From Phaeodactylum tricornutum CCAP 1055/1 (lineage: Eukaryota; Bacillariophyta; Bacillariophyceae; Surirellales; Neidiaceae), in assembly GCF_000150955.2 (NCBI RefSeq), contig NC_011693.1:62001-126000 (forward strand): 64,000 nt of DNA, given 5' to 3'. Within the stretch, counting starts at the first letter, position 1; each line of letters begins with the position of its first letter. The notes under the pieces were generated by a model. It did not search any database and was not told the origin of the DNA. It saw only the letters and a list, made by a program, of their open reading frames with translations. Below, one piece after another: positions 11,019 to 22,123 of this stretch. The position numbers were made by a program, and so were the translations under genes.

Positions 11019-11327
11019 CTAGGCTGCAGGAGGAGCTCCGCCACTAGGGCGCTCAAAATATTGTCTGGTACCCCCCTCTGATAAAGCGCCGCCCGCGATC
11101 TCCTCTTCTTCTTCCTCAGTTTCTTCCACTATGCGTAGTGCAGATTCGATGATATCTAGCAATCTCATCCTGGACATGTGAGTGGTTGGATTCGCCATTG
11201 GACTTGTTGCGGCACCACCAGACGGCAGGAGCACTTGAGCACCGGATCGACTTGACCGTTGCAACCGTAATGCGCTAAGAGTGTTGGACCCTGTGTCGAC
11301 GGGAATATTGCGAGGATACGGTTTCAT
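11019..11327 (-). CDS. weak hypothetical ORF with acidic stretch
   Basis: 102 residues from a true ATG, with a helical stretch around MRLLDIIESALRIVEE followed by a run of seven glutamates (residues 72-80 region). It is not recognised. The minus strand just downstream (11016-10671) also looks coding but in shifted frames, so this may be the front of a decayed or intron-containing gene rather than a complete small protein. Confidence 0.25.
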   Translation of the reverse strand: MKPYPRNIPVDTGSNTLSALRLQRSSRSGAQVLLPSGGAATSPMANPTTHMSRMRLLDIIESALRIVEETEEEEEEIAGGALSEGGTRQYFERPSGGAPPAA

Positions 11328-12083
11328 AGTGATACAACAAAATAGCAGGTTCTTGCGTATGTAGGAAGCAATTCGAATCTTGGGCGCTGATCAGGTATGC
11401 TGCAGCGAAAGAATTTTGTGGGATACGCGTTGACAAGCCCAAGATGCTGGTGAAACGGAGACGCATTCCATGTTATTGTTTCTTGTCAAGATACTCCAAC
11501 CGGCATACTTTTTCAGAATACCTGAGCATATATAGAGGCACGCAAGAAAATCAAAAATCAGATTCATGACACTATACTATCGCGTTTTTGAGCGATTGTT
11601 ATTCTTTGCTGACGCAGGTAATGTACACTGGAGGGCTCCTAAGAGTTATATAGAACGGATTCACGGTTTGAAAGCAACTGAGTACGACAACAAGTGAAAA
11701 GTCAGGTGGATCGCACCCACTGTACAATCGTGTGCTTTTACTATGTAAGTTATCCTGTGCCCATGTGTTGTGGAAGTGATGAGCTCAATTCGGATTATGT
11801 CCTTGAAGTTAGTCTTGCATAATCGAAAAGTGGCAATTACTTACATCAATTTGGAACAATTCTGACCGGCACTTACTCATCCTTCGCGCGGTGATGGACT
11901 TTTTATATTGACCAGGATCAATTTTTGTGGACAAGACCCGTTAATTATTCAAGTGACCTATCGAATATGTCAAAGAACGACAGCCGATTCGTGCTGGTCT
12001 ACTATTTAAGCAATCAAGTGACAGTGAGGCCTAGAATTACTTCTACCGTCTCTTTTACTAGTCGACTTGAGATGAACGCAAGT
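11328..12083. other. intergenic, no gene seen
   Basis: About 750 bases of low-coding sequence downstream of the NmrA-like gene. It carries a GTGACAGTGAG copy of the recurring palindrome at 12018-12028. Nothing else is assigned. Confidence 0.45.
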
Positions 12084-12851
12084 CTAGGACTTTTGCGGAG
12101 CAATATTGTAGTCTAACTTCATCGAAGACAAGCCTTCATGAATTGGCGAACCATGATCGCTTTCGTTTCCTTGGATCATTTCGAAAACACGGGTCTTTCT
12201 GTTATTGTTATCGGTAAAGATGTCAGCCGATTCCGCCATAACTTTGGCAACGTCCGATCTTGTGTTAACAAGCTCGTTGGCGTCGAACGAATCGACAATT
12301 GATTTGGCCTCGATGGATTGTCCGTACACGACTCCCCGGAAAATGATATTCTCCTTGGCGGAATCGTTCGTGAGATTACCCGGACGGACGATAGTCGATT
12401 GGACTCCCTTGTCCTCCATGGCGGCAATGACGTCATCCGCTTCTTTCTTCGCTTTGGAGTATTCCTTCAAATTTTCTGGCATTTTATCGGGTTGATCACA
12501 ACCGAGCGCACTCAGTACGATATAATGAGGATGTGCGTTCTCCATCCGTCTAATGGCATTGGCGAACTTGATCGCCCCGTCACGGTCGATTTTGTAAACG
12601 TCCTTTCCGCCAGACCCGGCGGCGAAGAAGACGGTCTGGAACCCTTCCAATGCTTTCTGAATTGCGTCCTCGTCCATTTGCACAAAATCCATGTGCACGG
12701 CCGTGGCTCCTTGGGATTCGAGTTTCTCCTTGTCTTGCTCCTTTCGGTACGTCGCACTGACAGTGTAGCCTCTTTGGATCAATTCATCGATCAAAATGGA
12801 TCCGACGCCTCCGGTGCCTCCCACAACGAATGCTTTGCGTGTTTCGGTCAT
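12084..12851 (-). CDS. NAD(P)-binding NmrA-like/atypical short-chain dehydrogenase
   Basis: Single exon, 255 residues, starting at the only upstream ATG. The N-terminal Rossmann motif VVGGTGGVGS (about 9-18) fits the GxxGxxG dinucleotide site of atypical SDRs. The middle has VLSALG and, later, YSKAKKEADD, matching the usual YxxxK region, followed by the typical TIVRPGNLTND segment. These proteins act as NAD(P)-dependent reductases, isomerases or redox sensors, usually in the cytosol. There is no presequence. The substrate cannot be told. A second, more diverged relative lies at 34859-35737. Confidence 0.85.
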   Translation of the reverse strand: MTETRKAFVVGGTGGVGSILIDELIQRGYTVSATYRKEQDKEKLESQGATAVHMDFVQMDEDAIQKALEGFQTVFFAAGSGGKDVYKIDRDGAIKFANAIRRMENAHPHYIVLSALGCDQPDKMPENLKEYSKAKKEADDVIAAMEDKGVQSTIVRPGNLTNDSAKENIIFRGVVYGQSIEAKSIVDSFDANELVNTRSDVAKVMAESADIFTDNNNRKTRVFEMIQGNESDHGSPIHEGLSSMKLDYNIAPQKS

Positions 12852-13472
12852 ACTAATTTACGGATATCTTTACGGATATATATTTCGGGATATTTCTCAC
12901 GCAACTTGCTTTTTGTGCAACGGTGCTGGGCGGCGAGATTCGCGGGTGCGGGCGTTCGTAGAGGATCATCGACGCCCAAAGAGGGGATTCGGGGACTTGG
13001 CACTGGAACAATCGACCACCGGATTGACCGTGAATCGAGTCGTGATTACCGGTTGGGTCGCTTCGGAAACGAATGAGGTCTACGGACCGAATCCTCCCGG
13101 CGTGGCGACGTCCATGAACTCTCTCCCCGCGCGTGAACGGAAGTTGGAAGAAACTAACAGAAACATGATTACCTGCAGCGTGAACGAGGAGGACTCTCTC
13201 TCCCTACAACCCGCCTGGAGCAGATTTTGACGAATTGAGGGTTGCCGTCCGTCCATAGTCCAGACCACACCATGCACTCTTTGCAATAGCGTAAAGTCTA
13301 CCTTGCACGGGCGGAACACCTAAAGTAAGGTGACTCCTAGTAGTCTATCAAGCAAGGAACAGTCACTCGAGACTCTCGTAAACACACTACTAACTGTAAA
13401 GGAATAGTGCTTTCCCCGCAACACAAAAAGCCGTACATCTAGCACTCGTTCGAAGCAATCCTGTCTATTTTC
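12852..13472. other. intergenic between NmrA-like gene and RPS21
   Basis: About 620 bases holding the 5' region of the NmrA-like gene and the 3' region of RPS21. It includes CTAACTGTAAA at 13390-13400. Overlapping ORFs here have no family features. Confidence 0.45.
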
Positions 13473-13730
13473 TTATTCGGCCACGGTCAATAGTTCGGCA
13501 TCTTTCTTTTGCACGAGGCTGGTGAGGGCCATGTCTCCTTCGGACTTGAACCGCAAAAACCCAACGAGTGCGTAGGGCGTGGCGTCTCCGGTGGCGACGC
13601 CCGTGACGGGATCCACGTTGGCCACGTTGATCTGTACCGATCCGTGGTCTTTACTGGCGATCAGCCGGTTGGTGTAGGAGCATTTGCGCGGGACGTACAA
13701 GTCCACGTTGTCACCGGATTCGTTCTGCAT
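13473..13730 (-). CDS. RPS21: 40S ribosomal protein S21e
   Basis: 85 residues, full length for S21e (about 81-87). The start MQNESGDNVDLYVPRKCSYT closely matches the eukaryotic consensus (MQNDAG..VDLYVPRKCS), and the central SVQINVANVD and ALVGFLRFKSEGD segments also align. It is a component of the small cytosolic ribosomal subunit. Sequence just 5' of the ATG resembles a splice acceptor (..ATGCAG), so a 5'UTR intron, or a split directly after Met-Gln, is possible. A candidate donor (AGAG then GTAAGT) lies near 14065 on the same strand. Confidence 0.93.
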   Translation of the reverse strand: MQNESGDNVDLYVPRKCSYTNRLIASKDHGSVQINVANVDPVTGVATGDATPYALVGFLRFKSEGDMALTSLVQKKDAELLTVAE

Positions 13731-14546
13731 ATTAAAAAGGTGCGAATGGCGAGATGGACACTATACAAAAGGAAGAAACGAAAGAAAGAAAACGGCCAAC
13801 GTGTCAGAGACTGCAAGATTTGTAAGTGACACAGGGTTTATGCTCTACGACGACGGGGGTTGAAAGGAATCTTTTTGTTCTACCCAGTCCTTTCTGTTAT
13901 CTCATGATAATCCCATGGTGAGCACCACGTACCGGTCGAGAGTAGAGGATGGGCTCGGGACGTGACGAGAGAGTCCAGAGCACTTGGCCACTCCAACGAG
14001 GCACAAGGGCTGTTGGCTACGCGACGGATGTAGACTTTACGGTGAGTCTACGGTAGGTTGGGTATTCCACTTACCTCTCGTACTACAATCCCGACCACTC
14101 TCATACTCGCGGATGTTTCCGTACCAAGGCAAGACGTTCCTTCGTCGGACTCGAAGGAACAGCCGCTGTACGTGCCGAAACGGCCGTCTGTTTGCGTCGG
14201 GAAAAGCATACATTTTTCCGGGAAGTGGTTCCTTCCTACCTAGAGGTATACGTGAGAAGGACAGACCAATAGTCGACTTTGTGTGGCATCGATTCCGATT
14301 GACAGTGACCTCGTAGATCTCGATGCCCTCGGCGTTTGTGTTAGTCTTCAAGGCCCGTGACCCCACCGAAGTATCTCCCTACTGTATAGTAAGTAATACC
14401 ATCTTTATCACAGACAAGCCACCAACCTTTACAAAGACGAAACAGAAAAAGTCAGTATTGGATCCTGCTTTGTCAATTTGTAAGCACTTTGTCACTTTGC
14501 GTAGTACCACGCTTTCCTTCGTGTCCTTCGTTACAAAGCGAAGACG
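13731..14546. other. divergent promoter region, RPS21 / prolyl-tRNA synthetase
   Basis: 815 bases between two divergent translation-machinery genes, so possibly a shared promoter. ORFs of up to 119 residues on both strands overlap each other and look accidental. A 5'UTR intron of RPS21 may lie here. Confidence 0.45.
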
Positions 14547-17500
14547 ATGCCGATTACGACGGTCACGTACGAGTGCGGCGTCCCGGACGTGGCCCAGGTT
14601 GAGCATTTGGTGCTGCAAGTCGTGGCGACGCTTACCGACGCCACACTCGGACCCATCACGACGACTGTTACGCTCGGGATGACGCAAACCATTACCAACG
14701 CTTTTACTCGGGCACGACACGTGGCGTCCGCCGTGGGACTCTGTGGGAGCGTGCGTTTGCTCGCTCACACCATCGCCAACGACGACCAATTCTACACGCA
14801 TCAGGACGAATGCTGGATCCAAGCGGCGGAACAAACACTCCTGTCCTATCTCGCGCAACGTACGTACCGATCAGAATCGTGTGACAAACAAACTGTTACC
14901 GTACCGCTCGGGCCGCACTCTGTGTCTACGTACATATATCCATACGCACGTATAGCGTGCGGGTGGCATTCGTTGCGTGTCTCACACTGGATGTCTCACG
15001 TTTCTTGTTTTTTCTTTCATTCTGGACAGAGTCACACGCGGAGGGCGCATCGCAAGCCGCCGTGCTCGAGTTCTGGGAACAGATAGAAACACACTTGATC
15101 GCCCACAGTCAAACCTACTTGGTCGGCAGCGCACACGCATCGGTGGCGGACGTAGTACTCGGTCTCATCGTCGCCCACGTGGCCACCGTCGGTAACCTTG
15201 CTCTACCACCCCAAACCCACCGATGGTGCCGGACCGTCCTGCATCAACTACACGATCTCGTACGTTTCCGAACCATTCCCGGCTGGATCACCCACGGACT
15301 CGTGCCTCTCAATCGGATCGCCCCCTGGTTGACCACCCTGCCCGAAGGCGATGACGTTAGCGGCATATCCATCCTTGCGGCGGCGATTCCGAAACCCGTG
15401 CCCACTGCCCCCGCGGTGGCCTCCGTCCCGGTTCCAGCTCCTTCCGAGCCCGCCCCGGTCCCCCCTACAGCACCCACCCCGGTCCCCACTACAACGCTCA
15501 CCGCCACAATCGCGGACGCCTCGGGCAACGCCATTCTCGAAAAACTTACGGAATTTGCGCTGGAACACGAAGTGTACGATCACAAAGCGTCATCGACGGC
15601 GGAAGAACTGGTCGCCAACGTGCCTTTGCCGGACACGGAATCACACACAAAAAATCTTTTTCTCAAGGATAAGAAACACGGACTCTTTCTCGTCACGGTT
15701 CGTCCCAACGCGCAGGTTAACACCAAGGAACTTGGCAAGGCCTTGAAACTAGAAGGCAAGACCAATTTGCGTCTCGCCGATGCGGCCATTCTGGATCAAG
15801 TACTGCACGTCAAACCCGGCTGTGTCGGACCGCTCTGTATGGCCCTTACCAACCCGGACGACCTCGAAAACAAGGTGACACTTGTTTTGGATCAGGATCT
15901 GTTGAGCCAGTTCAGTCACGTTCATTCCCATCCCCTGCGCAACGACCAGTCCGTCAAACTCACACCGGACGCTCTGAAAAGTTATCTCGACCAAGCCAAG
16001 GTCACGTACGTGACACTGGAATTTCCTGCCGCCGCTGACGGTGCAGCCCCCACTGGTAAGGCTCCAGCGAATCGCCCACCCGCTACCAAGACGGAAAAAG
16101 CTCCAAAAGCTAAACCCGCAGCCACAGCGACCAAATCTGCTGCAGCTCACGAGAAAAAAGGCGGAAAAAAGGGAGAGACACTCCTGGCTTTGCAGTGGAA
16201 AAAGTCTGAAAACTTTCCGGCCTGGTATTCGGACGTAATTGTTCTTTCTGAAATGATTTCGTACTACGATATTTCGGGTTGTTATATTTTACGTCCCTGG
16301 AGTTACAAAATGTGGGAACTCATCCAGGTTTGGTTCAATGCCAAAATAGAAGACATGGGCGTCGAGAACGCATACTTTCCGCTCTTTGTATCCCAGGACC
16401 GACTCGAAAAGGAAAAGGATCACGTGGAGGGGTTCGCCCCGGAAGTTGCTTGGGTCACTCGGTCGGGCGAAGGCGACTTGGCTCGTCCCATTGCCGTCCG
16501 TCCTACTTCCGAAACCATCATGTACCCCGCGTACTCGGACTGGATCAAATCGCACCGCGATTTACCCCTCAAACTCAACCAGTGGAGCAACGTGGTGCGG
16601 TGGGAATTCAAGTACCCCACTCCATTTTTGCGGACCCGCGAATTTCTGTGGCAAGAAGGACACACGGCGCACGCCACTTTCGAGGACGCGGACGCCACCG
16701 TTATGGAAGCGCTTGAGCTTTACCGCGGGGTGTACGAGGATTTATTGGCCGTCCCGGTCGTTCCAGGGTACAAAACGGAAAAGGAAAAGTTCGCCGGTGG
16801 CTTCCGCACCACCACGGTGGAAGCCTATATTGCCGGCTCTGGCCGTGCCATTCAAGGTGCCACGTCGCACAATCTCGGACAGAATTTTGGAAAAATGTTT
16901 GAAATCAGTTTCCAGAATGAAAAGGGCGAATCGCAAATTCCTTGGCAAACTTCCTGGGGGCTTACCACCCGTACCATTGGTGTGATGGTCATGGTCCACG
17001 GTGACGATACCGGCTTGGTCCTGCCACCCCGGGTGGCTCCGTTACAGGTCGTCATTGTTCCCATTATAAGTAAAAAGCTGACTCCGGAACAGGCCGATCC
17101 GTATTGCTTGTCCATTTTGGCCGATCTGAAAAAGGCTGGCCTCCGCGCCAAGTACGACGATCGGTCAGCGTACAATCCCGGTTGGAAATACAATCACTGG
17201 GAGCAAAAGGGAGTCCCCGTGCGTATTGAGGTCGGCCCCCGCGACATTGAACAAAAGAGCGCTCGGGTAGTCGTGCGGCACAATAGTGACAAAGAGGACC
17301 ACCCAGTGGAAGGTTTGGGCAGTCTCCTTCGCAACATGATGGACGTGATTCACGACGCCATGTTTACCAAGGCCAAGGATGCGCGCGATGCACATGTGGT
17401 CCAAGTGACGGACTGGAAGGACTTTGTCCCGAATTTGGAAAAGAATAATCTCGTCTTGACGCCCTGGTGTGGTGGTGAACACCAAGAATGGGAAGAAACG

Positions 17501-17692
17501 GTCAAGGAAAAGAGTCGGGCGGAATCGTTACTGGCCCGTGGCGAAGAAGTGGAAGACGAAAAAACCGCCACCAGTGTTGCGGCCAAGACACTGTGTATTC
17601 CGTTTGCACAGCCGGAGCTACCAGCTGGGACCAAGTGTATTGCCAGTGGCATGGAGGCAACTTGTTGGGTGTTGTGGGGACGATCCTACTAG
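14547..17692 (+). CDS. prolyl-tRNA synthetase with N-terminal GST-C-like and YbaK/ProX domains
   Basis: Two exons, 14547-14859 and 15030-17692, separated by a 170-nt GT-AG intron, give 991 residues. Residues 1 to about 230 resemble the GST C-terminal-like module used by eukaryotic synthetases to assemble complexes. A Pro/Ala/Thr linker follows. Residues about 270-440 are a YbaK/ProX-type domain (ASSTAEEL, KNLFLKDKK, LRLADA, GCVGPL), which clears mischarged Ala-tRNA(Pro). After a Lys/Ala-rich linker the catalytic core begins near 485. It is of archaeal/eukaryotic type: RPTSETIMYPAYSDWI, motif 2 with RTREFLWQEGHTAH, and motif 3 near the middle of the core, ending in WVLWGRSY as in zinc-binding ProRS C-termini. 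It charges tRNA(Pro) in the cytosol. Plasmodium ProRS has a comparable N-terminal editing domain. Confidence 0.95.
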
Positions 17693-18206
17693 TCGGTCTC
17701 GCCCTCCACCTAACAATTACCGCGGCGGGGCTTTGGACGAAAGGGACTGGATAGTGTGTATGGTCTTGTAGTTTGAACTTGCAGCTGTCGATGTGGAGAG
17801 ACTTTTTTAGAGCCCATAGTTTGTGTAGAAAACCCATTCCCAAGTTTGGAGTAACGAATATTGCCAGAATCGTCTAGAGATATAGCACAGTGACAAAAGT
17901 CTGCGCCCGTTGACCCTAGTTTATTTGAAGGTCTGTGAGCTGCCCTTCCTCCCCAACCATCCAACATTGGTGTCCGTGCTCTAGCCATTGCCCTCCGATT
18001 GGCGAACGTGGAAGGCTGTCTGTCCATCACCACGTTTTGGGGTTTGACAACGAAGAAGCAAGGAAAAGGGTAAAGGTACGAACGCTCCAAAGAAAACGTC
18101 GCCTTTGACATTCACCATCACATCACAGCATCCCATTTCTCCCTTCTATAATTTCAGGGGTATCTTCTGCCTAGGGCATCTCTCTTTACGAGTATAGTCG
18201 TACATC
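17693..18206. other. intergenic
   Basis: About 510 bases with the 3' end of the synthetase transcript and the promoter of the next gene. A 133-residue minus-strand ORF occupies it but shows no family or composition signal. Confidence 0.45.
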
Positions 18207-18734
18207 ATGAAAGCACCACTATCCACCACTGTTGTGTTAGCCCTAGGATTACCTACGCTGGTTGCCACGTTTGCCCTTCCGCCACATTTGCTTCGGCCGG
18301 GCAGAACTCAGACCCCACCGACACGGTGGCAATCTCCTGGAATTCTGGCGGCGGCGGACGACGACGACAACAGCAGCAGCAACGACGAATCCTCAAATCC
18401 ACCTCCCACCGCACCCAAGTTGGTCTTGAGTGCGGAGGAAATACAGAAACAATTATCTCAACTCAAGAGCAAATATCCCACTTCGGAAGCCGATTTTTTG
18501 GCGGCGGCTCGGGCACGGGCAGCCGCCAAACCTGCATCGGTCCAGCGATCCGCCACGGACGAAGACTGGCAACAAATCGCGCGGGAGAAAAAGGCCCAGA
18601 TGGGGGAGCTGGACGATTGGGAAAACTCAGCCAAGGAAGCGGGCAATGCGGATTCGCAAATTCTTATTCCACTCGAAATGCAGAACGATGGGGATGGCGA
18701 GGATCCCGACGAACCAAAATTGATGCTGTTCTAG
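18207..18734 (+). CDS. predicted plastid-imported small acidic protein, unrecognised
   Basis: 175 residues. A hydrophobic signal peptide (about 5-20) ends in ATFALPP, resembling the diatom plastid cleavage motif with Phe at +1. A Pro/Arg/Thr-rich transit stretch follows. The mature part has an Asp/Ser/Asn run, then helical segments (LSAEEIQKQLSQLKSKYPTS; FLAAARARAAAK) and an acidic C-terminus ending PKLMLF. I do not recognise the family. An AATAAA at 18741-18746, directly after the stop, could serve polyadenylation. Confidence 0.75.
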   Translation: MKAPLSTTVVLALGLPTLVATFALPPHLLRPGRTQTPPTRWQSPGILAAADDDDNSSSNDESSNPPPTAPKLVLSAEEIQKQLSQLKSKYPTSEADFLAAARARAAAKPASVQRSATDEDWQQIAREKKAQMGELDDWENSAKEAGNADSQILIPLEMQNDGDGEDPDEPKLMLF

Positions 18735-18987
18735 CTTCACAATAAAACACTGCATGAAATTTGGTCGGAGAGTCTATCCTGCAATCGCTCAGTCTCGAAA
18801 AGAATGTGTTCCAAACATAGAATATTTCAAGTGTTTTTATAGTCAGCAAAACTTGCCAATTTAATTGCCCATAGTTTCCACAGGAGCGTAGGGCTTCTGT
18901 TGTTATTTTTCTTCACGAAATAGCTTGTCAAAGTGTCCATACTTATAATACTACGTTCGGGTCCATTGTCTTGGGTACTCTCGCTGC

Positions 18988-20081
18988 TTAGGGCCACTGG
19001 GTCTTTTCCCAGACCTTTTGCAAAATAGGAATTCCACTGGTAACCTGCCACACGAAAAAGGCGATGCCGGTTACGTTAGCTCCAATGTGCACGGTCCGCG
19101 CCGTTTCGTTGCCTTTTTGCATGGCGGGGACGCAAGCGTAGGCCAGTGCCCAGAGACAGACGAGTCCAGCACCAGCGTACAAGTGGGGACCAGGAAAAAG
19201 TTTTCCCGCCCGCGCGTACGTGTTCAAGGGACCCTGTTGCCGCCATCAGTAAACAGTACAAAAGTGTCAGAGTTTGCGCGTTGGTGCATGTACCACAACT
19301 CGTCCTGTTTACGTACCTCGATGGCAAAGGCGGTACCCAAAAAGGCCAAAAGTGCGCCTTGACTAAAGTGTTTGTCTTTGGGCCCGGCAGCGGCGAGTTC
19401 TTTGCGTTCGTTCGTGAGCGCCGCAATGTCTTGCTCCGTCGTGAGAGCCGCGGTGAGGACACTGACCTGGTTGCTGTCGTTGGCAGCCCGCGCCTCCGCC
19501 AAGGCTTCCGATATCGAACCCGCGCCTCCCAGACTCGGCAAACTCTTTTTGAGAGACGAAATTTCGTCCCCCATGGTACGCTGACGGCGCCACTGGAATC
19601 CGAGAATGGCCGTCGAAACACTCAAGGCGAGAAGACTGAACATCATGACGGGATGCAACAAACTTGCCGATTTACCCTGTCCATCACAATACGCACAGCA
19701 AAATTTAGTCAGTGTGAATTTGTAGGGAAGACGAAGTACGAAGTTATCGACTACGGGATCCATTATACAACTTGCATGCGACGGGTGGGGGCTTACCTCG
19801 AAGAGTCCCCAATCGGGTCCAGCCGCACTCGCAATCTGCGTCGACGCGGCCCAAACACTGGCGGTAAGAGCCGCCGTCTTGGTCGTCGTACCGGCCAGTT
19901 GTTCCGTCAATCCGGCGCTGTGATGGACTAGATTGTCGTCCTTATCGTTGTTGGGCGATACCGCCTGTCGCACCGACCGCACTCGACGGTGCTGCGAGGG
20001 TCCCAACGCAATCGAAGAAGGCGCAAACGCGGACGCCGTGGAGGCACTGCACGCAAACAACAGAGCCAAAGAGAGACGCAT
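18988..20081 (-). CDS. plastid membrane protein, DUF4079 family
   Basis: Three exons on minus, 20081-19797, 19676-19317 and 19233-18988, give 296 residues; introns are 120 and 83 nt, both phase 0. The start is the ATG at 20081 (MRLSLALLFACSASTASAFAP), a signal peptide with a perfect ASAFAP plastid motif. The mature protein has a membrane segment near HPVMMFSLLALSVSTAILGF, a long helical polar stretch, then GALLAFLGTAFAIE, HLYAGAGLVCLWALAYACVPAM and TGIAFFVWQVTSGI, the layout of the cyanobacterial/plastid DUF4079 family. The function is unknown; the location is probably the thylakoid or inner plastid membrane. Intron 1 is a multiple of three and has no stop, so its retention would add 40 residues in frame. 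Confidence 0.87.
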
Positions 20082-21116
20082 GATTGCAGACAAATATATA
20101 ATAATACGGGGAACGGTGAAAGTGTAGGAGATCTGTGGATCAGCAATTCACAGTCAATGAATGAGAACCGAACAACAAGATTGGGAGTAGTACGAATGAA
20201 ATAGGGGCTTCGGGAATCGCTAAGCCTCAAGGCTGTTTATCCGCTAGCTGCCGTAGGTGGTGTCTACCGATCCAGCAACGCCGTTACCCGACGATTTCGT
20301 TCGAACTCACACACATCCAAAACCCATCAGCGTTTTGGAACAGCGCAGATCTTTTCCCCTCTATACACAGTGTAGTACGTATCTTTGTCTGGGTACCGCT
20401 TGGAGATTCTACGTAGGAAAACCGTGATGCCGTGATGGCAGAACTGTATCGTGCGGAACCAAACGTCAGTGAACACGTCACGGACAGAAAACACTATTTG
20501 CTGTGTCGGAAGGATATCCGAGCGTGAATGCTTGTCCCGTGTGAGCTGCCGTCGATCTTCCCGGAAACCTTACCCAAGTGGTTTTTTTGCCCACTGCACC
20601 GTTTGTCGGAATGGGCAGCCCATAGCCGCGAATAATAGTATCTGGAGATTGCTAGTCCATCCCATGCTACTGTTATCCTCGACATTGTCGAAAGGTGTAC
20701 CTGAACATCCTCGGGTGTTAATACAATACCGTCAAAAATGATGGAATGAGACACGCCCAAGCTGATACTTTTCCACCACCAGGGAATCCTCGCGCTGTAC
20801 ACAAGTTGGTCGCGTGGAAGGCACGGGTCCCGGCACCGTTCGCGAGCACGGCGCGGCAAACAATTTTTCTCTCTTCAGAGTGTGGCGAGGACTACCTGTA
20901 AGCGCAGTCATTGACTCCCGCAAATTTCGATATCCTTCTTCTGGATACGGTATTTGACCAGGTACATGGTCGAAAACCCATACAGTCCCAGTTACTCTGT
21001 TGTTGAGCTTCCAGTTTCGTTATTGGCCAACATACATTTCGAAAATATCAGTAGGTGAGACCAGACAAGCACATACGAGCTTGTCTTTGTTACGTCTTTT
21101 ACAATACAAGATTTTA
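20082..21116. other. intergenic, no gene seen
   Basis: About 1 kb between the DUF4079 gene start and the DNA transposon. The first part should carry the DUF4079 promoter. Overlapping ORFs of 63-121 residues on both strands have no recognisable features. Confidence 0.45.
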
Positions 21117-21317
21117 GAGGAAAACCGCTATTTCGGCCTCTGCGACATGAAAAAATCGCTATTTCGGCCGAATCTGAAAATTTCTAAGTACTTTTGATTG
21201 AGCGCGAAACGGCTTTTAAGTAAAATTAGCAATTAGAAAATAATCCAATGCTTGGTCAATGCTCTGTATATGATATAGCGGAGGTATCGCGCTGGCATGG
21301 GTGAGCTGCTTCCAACC
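21117..21317 (+). repeat. left terminal inverted repeat
   Basis: About 201 bp, starting GAGGAAAACCGC and ending near GCTGCTTCCAAC. It pairs with 22124-22325 with only a few mismatches. Confidence 0.85.
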
Positions 21318-22123
21318 CATGACCTACTGCGTCTTTTCTTGTTGTGGTCCAAGCACAGCCCCAAAGACTGAGAGAATTCCTGTACCAGTTCACAGGGGAA
21401 AATTGTTCCAGGATACTTGGAATAGAAATCAAGCAACAATGCCAAGGGCAAATTAATGTAATAATGATACAGAATCACTGTCGTTGCAGTGAGAACAAAG
21501 CATGGGATTTTTTATGACTATCTGCCAGAAAAGCTTTGGGTCAGGAGTTTGTCATCTCCCCAAGACTTGCCGACAGTGAAATGTCAACCCAATATACATC
21601 ACTTCATACAGTATGCCAGTACTAGACCTAAGAGAGGGAGTGCGAGAGTCATGAGTTCAGCCTCAATAAGTCCACCAAATGTGTACTCAAACACTGCCAC
21701 TGTACGGTTTTGCTGCTTGGGAACAGCCATCACAACTGTTGTTGTGCTATAGTCTTCCAATGCCTTTCTAGGCGTCAAAGGAGACTTTCAATTCTTGTGT
21801 AACAAGCAAGATTTGTTTCAAAAGCCAATAGTACTTTTTCTTCCAATTTCACGTCTTGTACCATTTCCCATCTTCATCAACTGTAAGGTCATTCATCCCG
21901 TTGGCCTACGTAATTTAGCCGTGAGCACTGTCAGTTGCAGCTACTACAAGAAAAGACATTCGCACATTGGCATTCATCAGGCAAAAGACTGGTGGTGTAT
22001 CCACACTTAATGTGCAATTGCTGTTCAAAACTCCTGGAGTCCTGGCAACAGTTTGTTCTCTCTATGCTTGGGGTAAAGTGTTCACAGTCAACTGCTGTGA
22101 GATAGATTGATCGAAGCTTGACG

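Noticed and set aside
12318-13076. 252-residue plus-strand ORF
   Set aside because: Antisense to the well-supported NmrA-like gene and without domain features.
17710-18111. 133-residue minus-strand ORF after the synthetase gene
   Set aside because: Has an ATG but low-information composition, no family match, and would overlap the synthetase 3'UTR.
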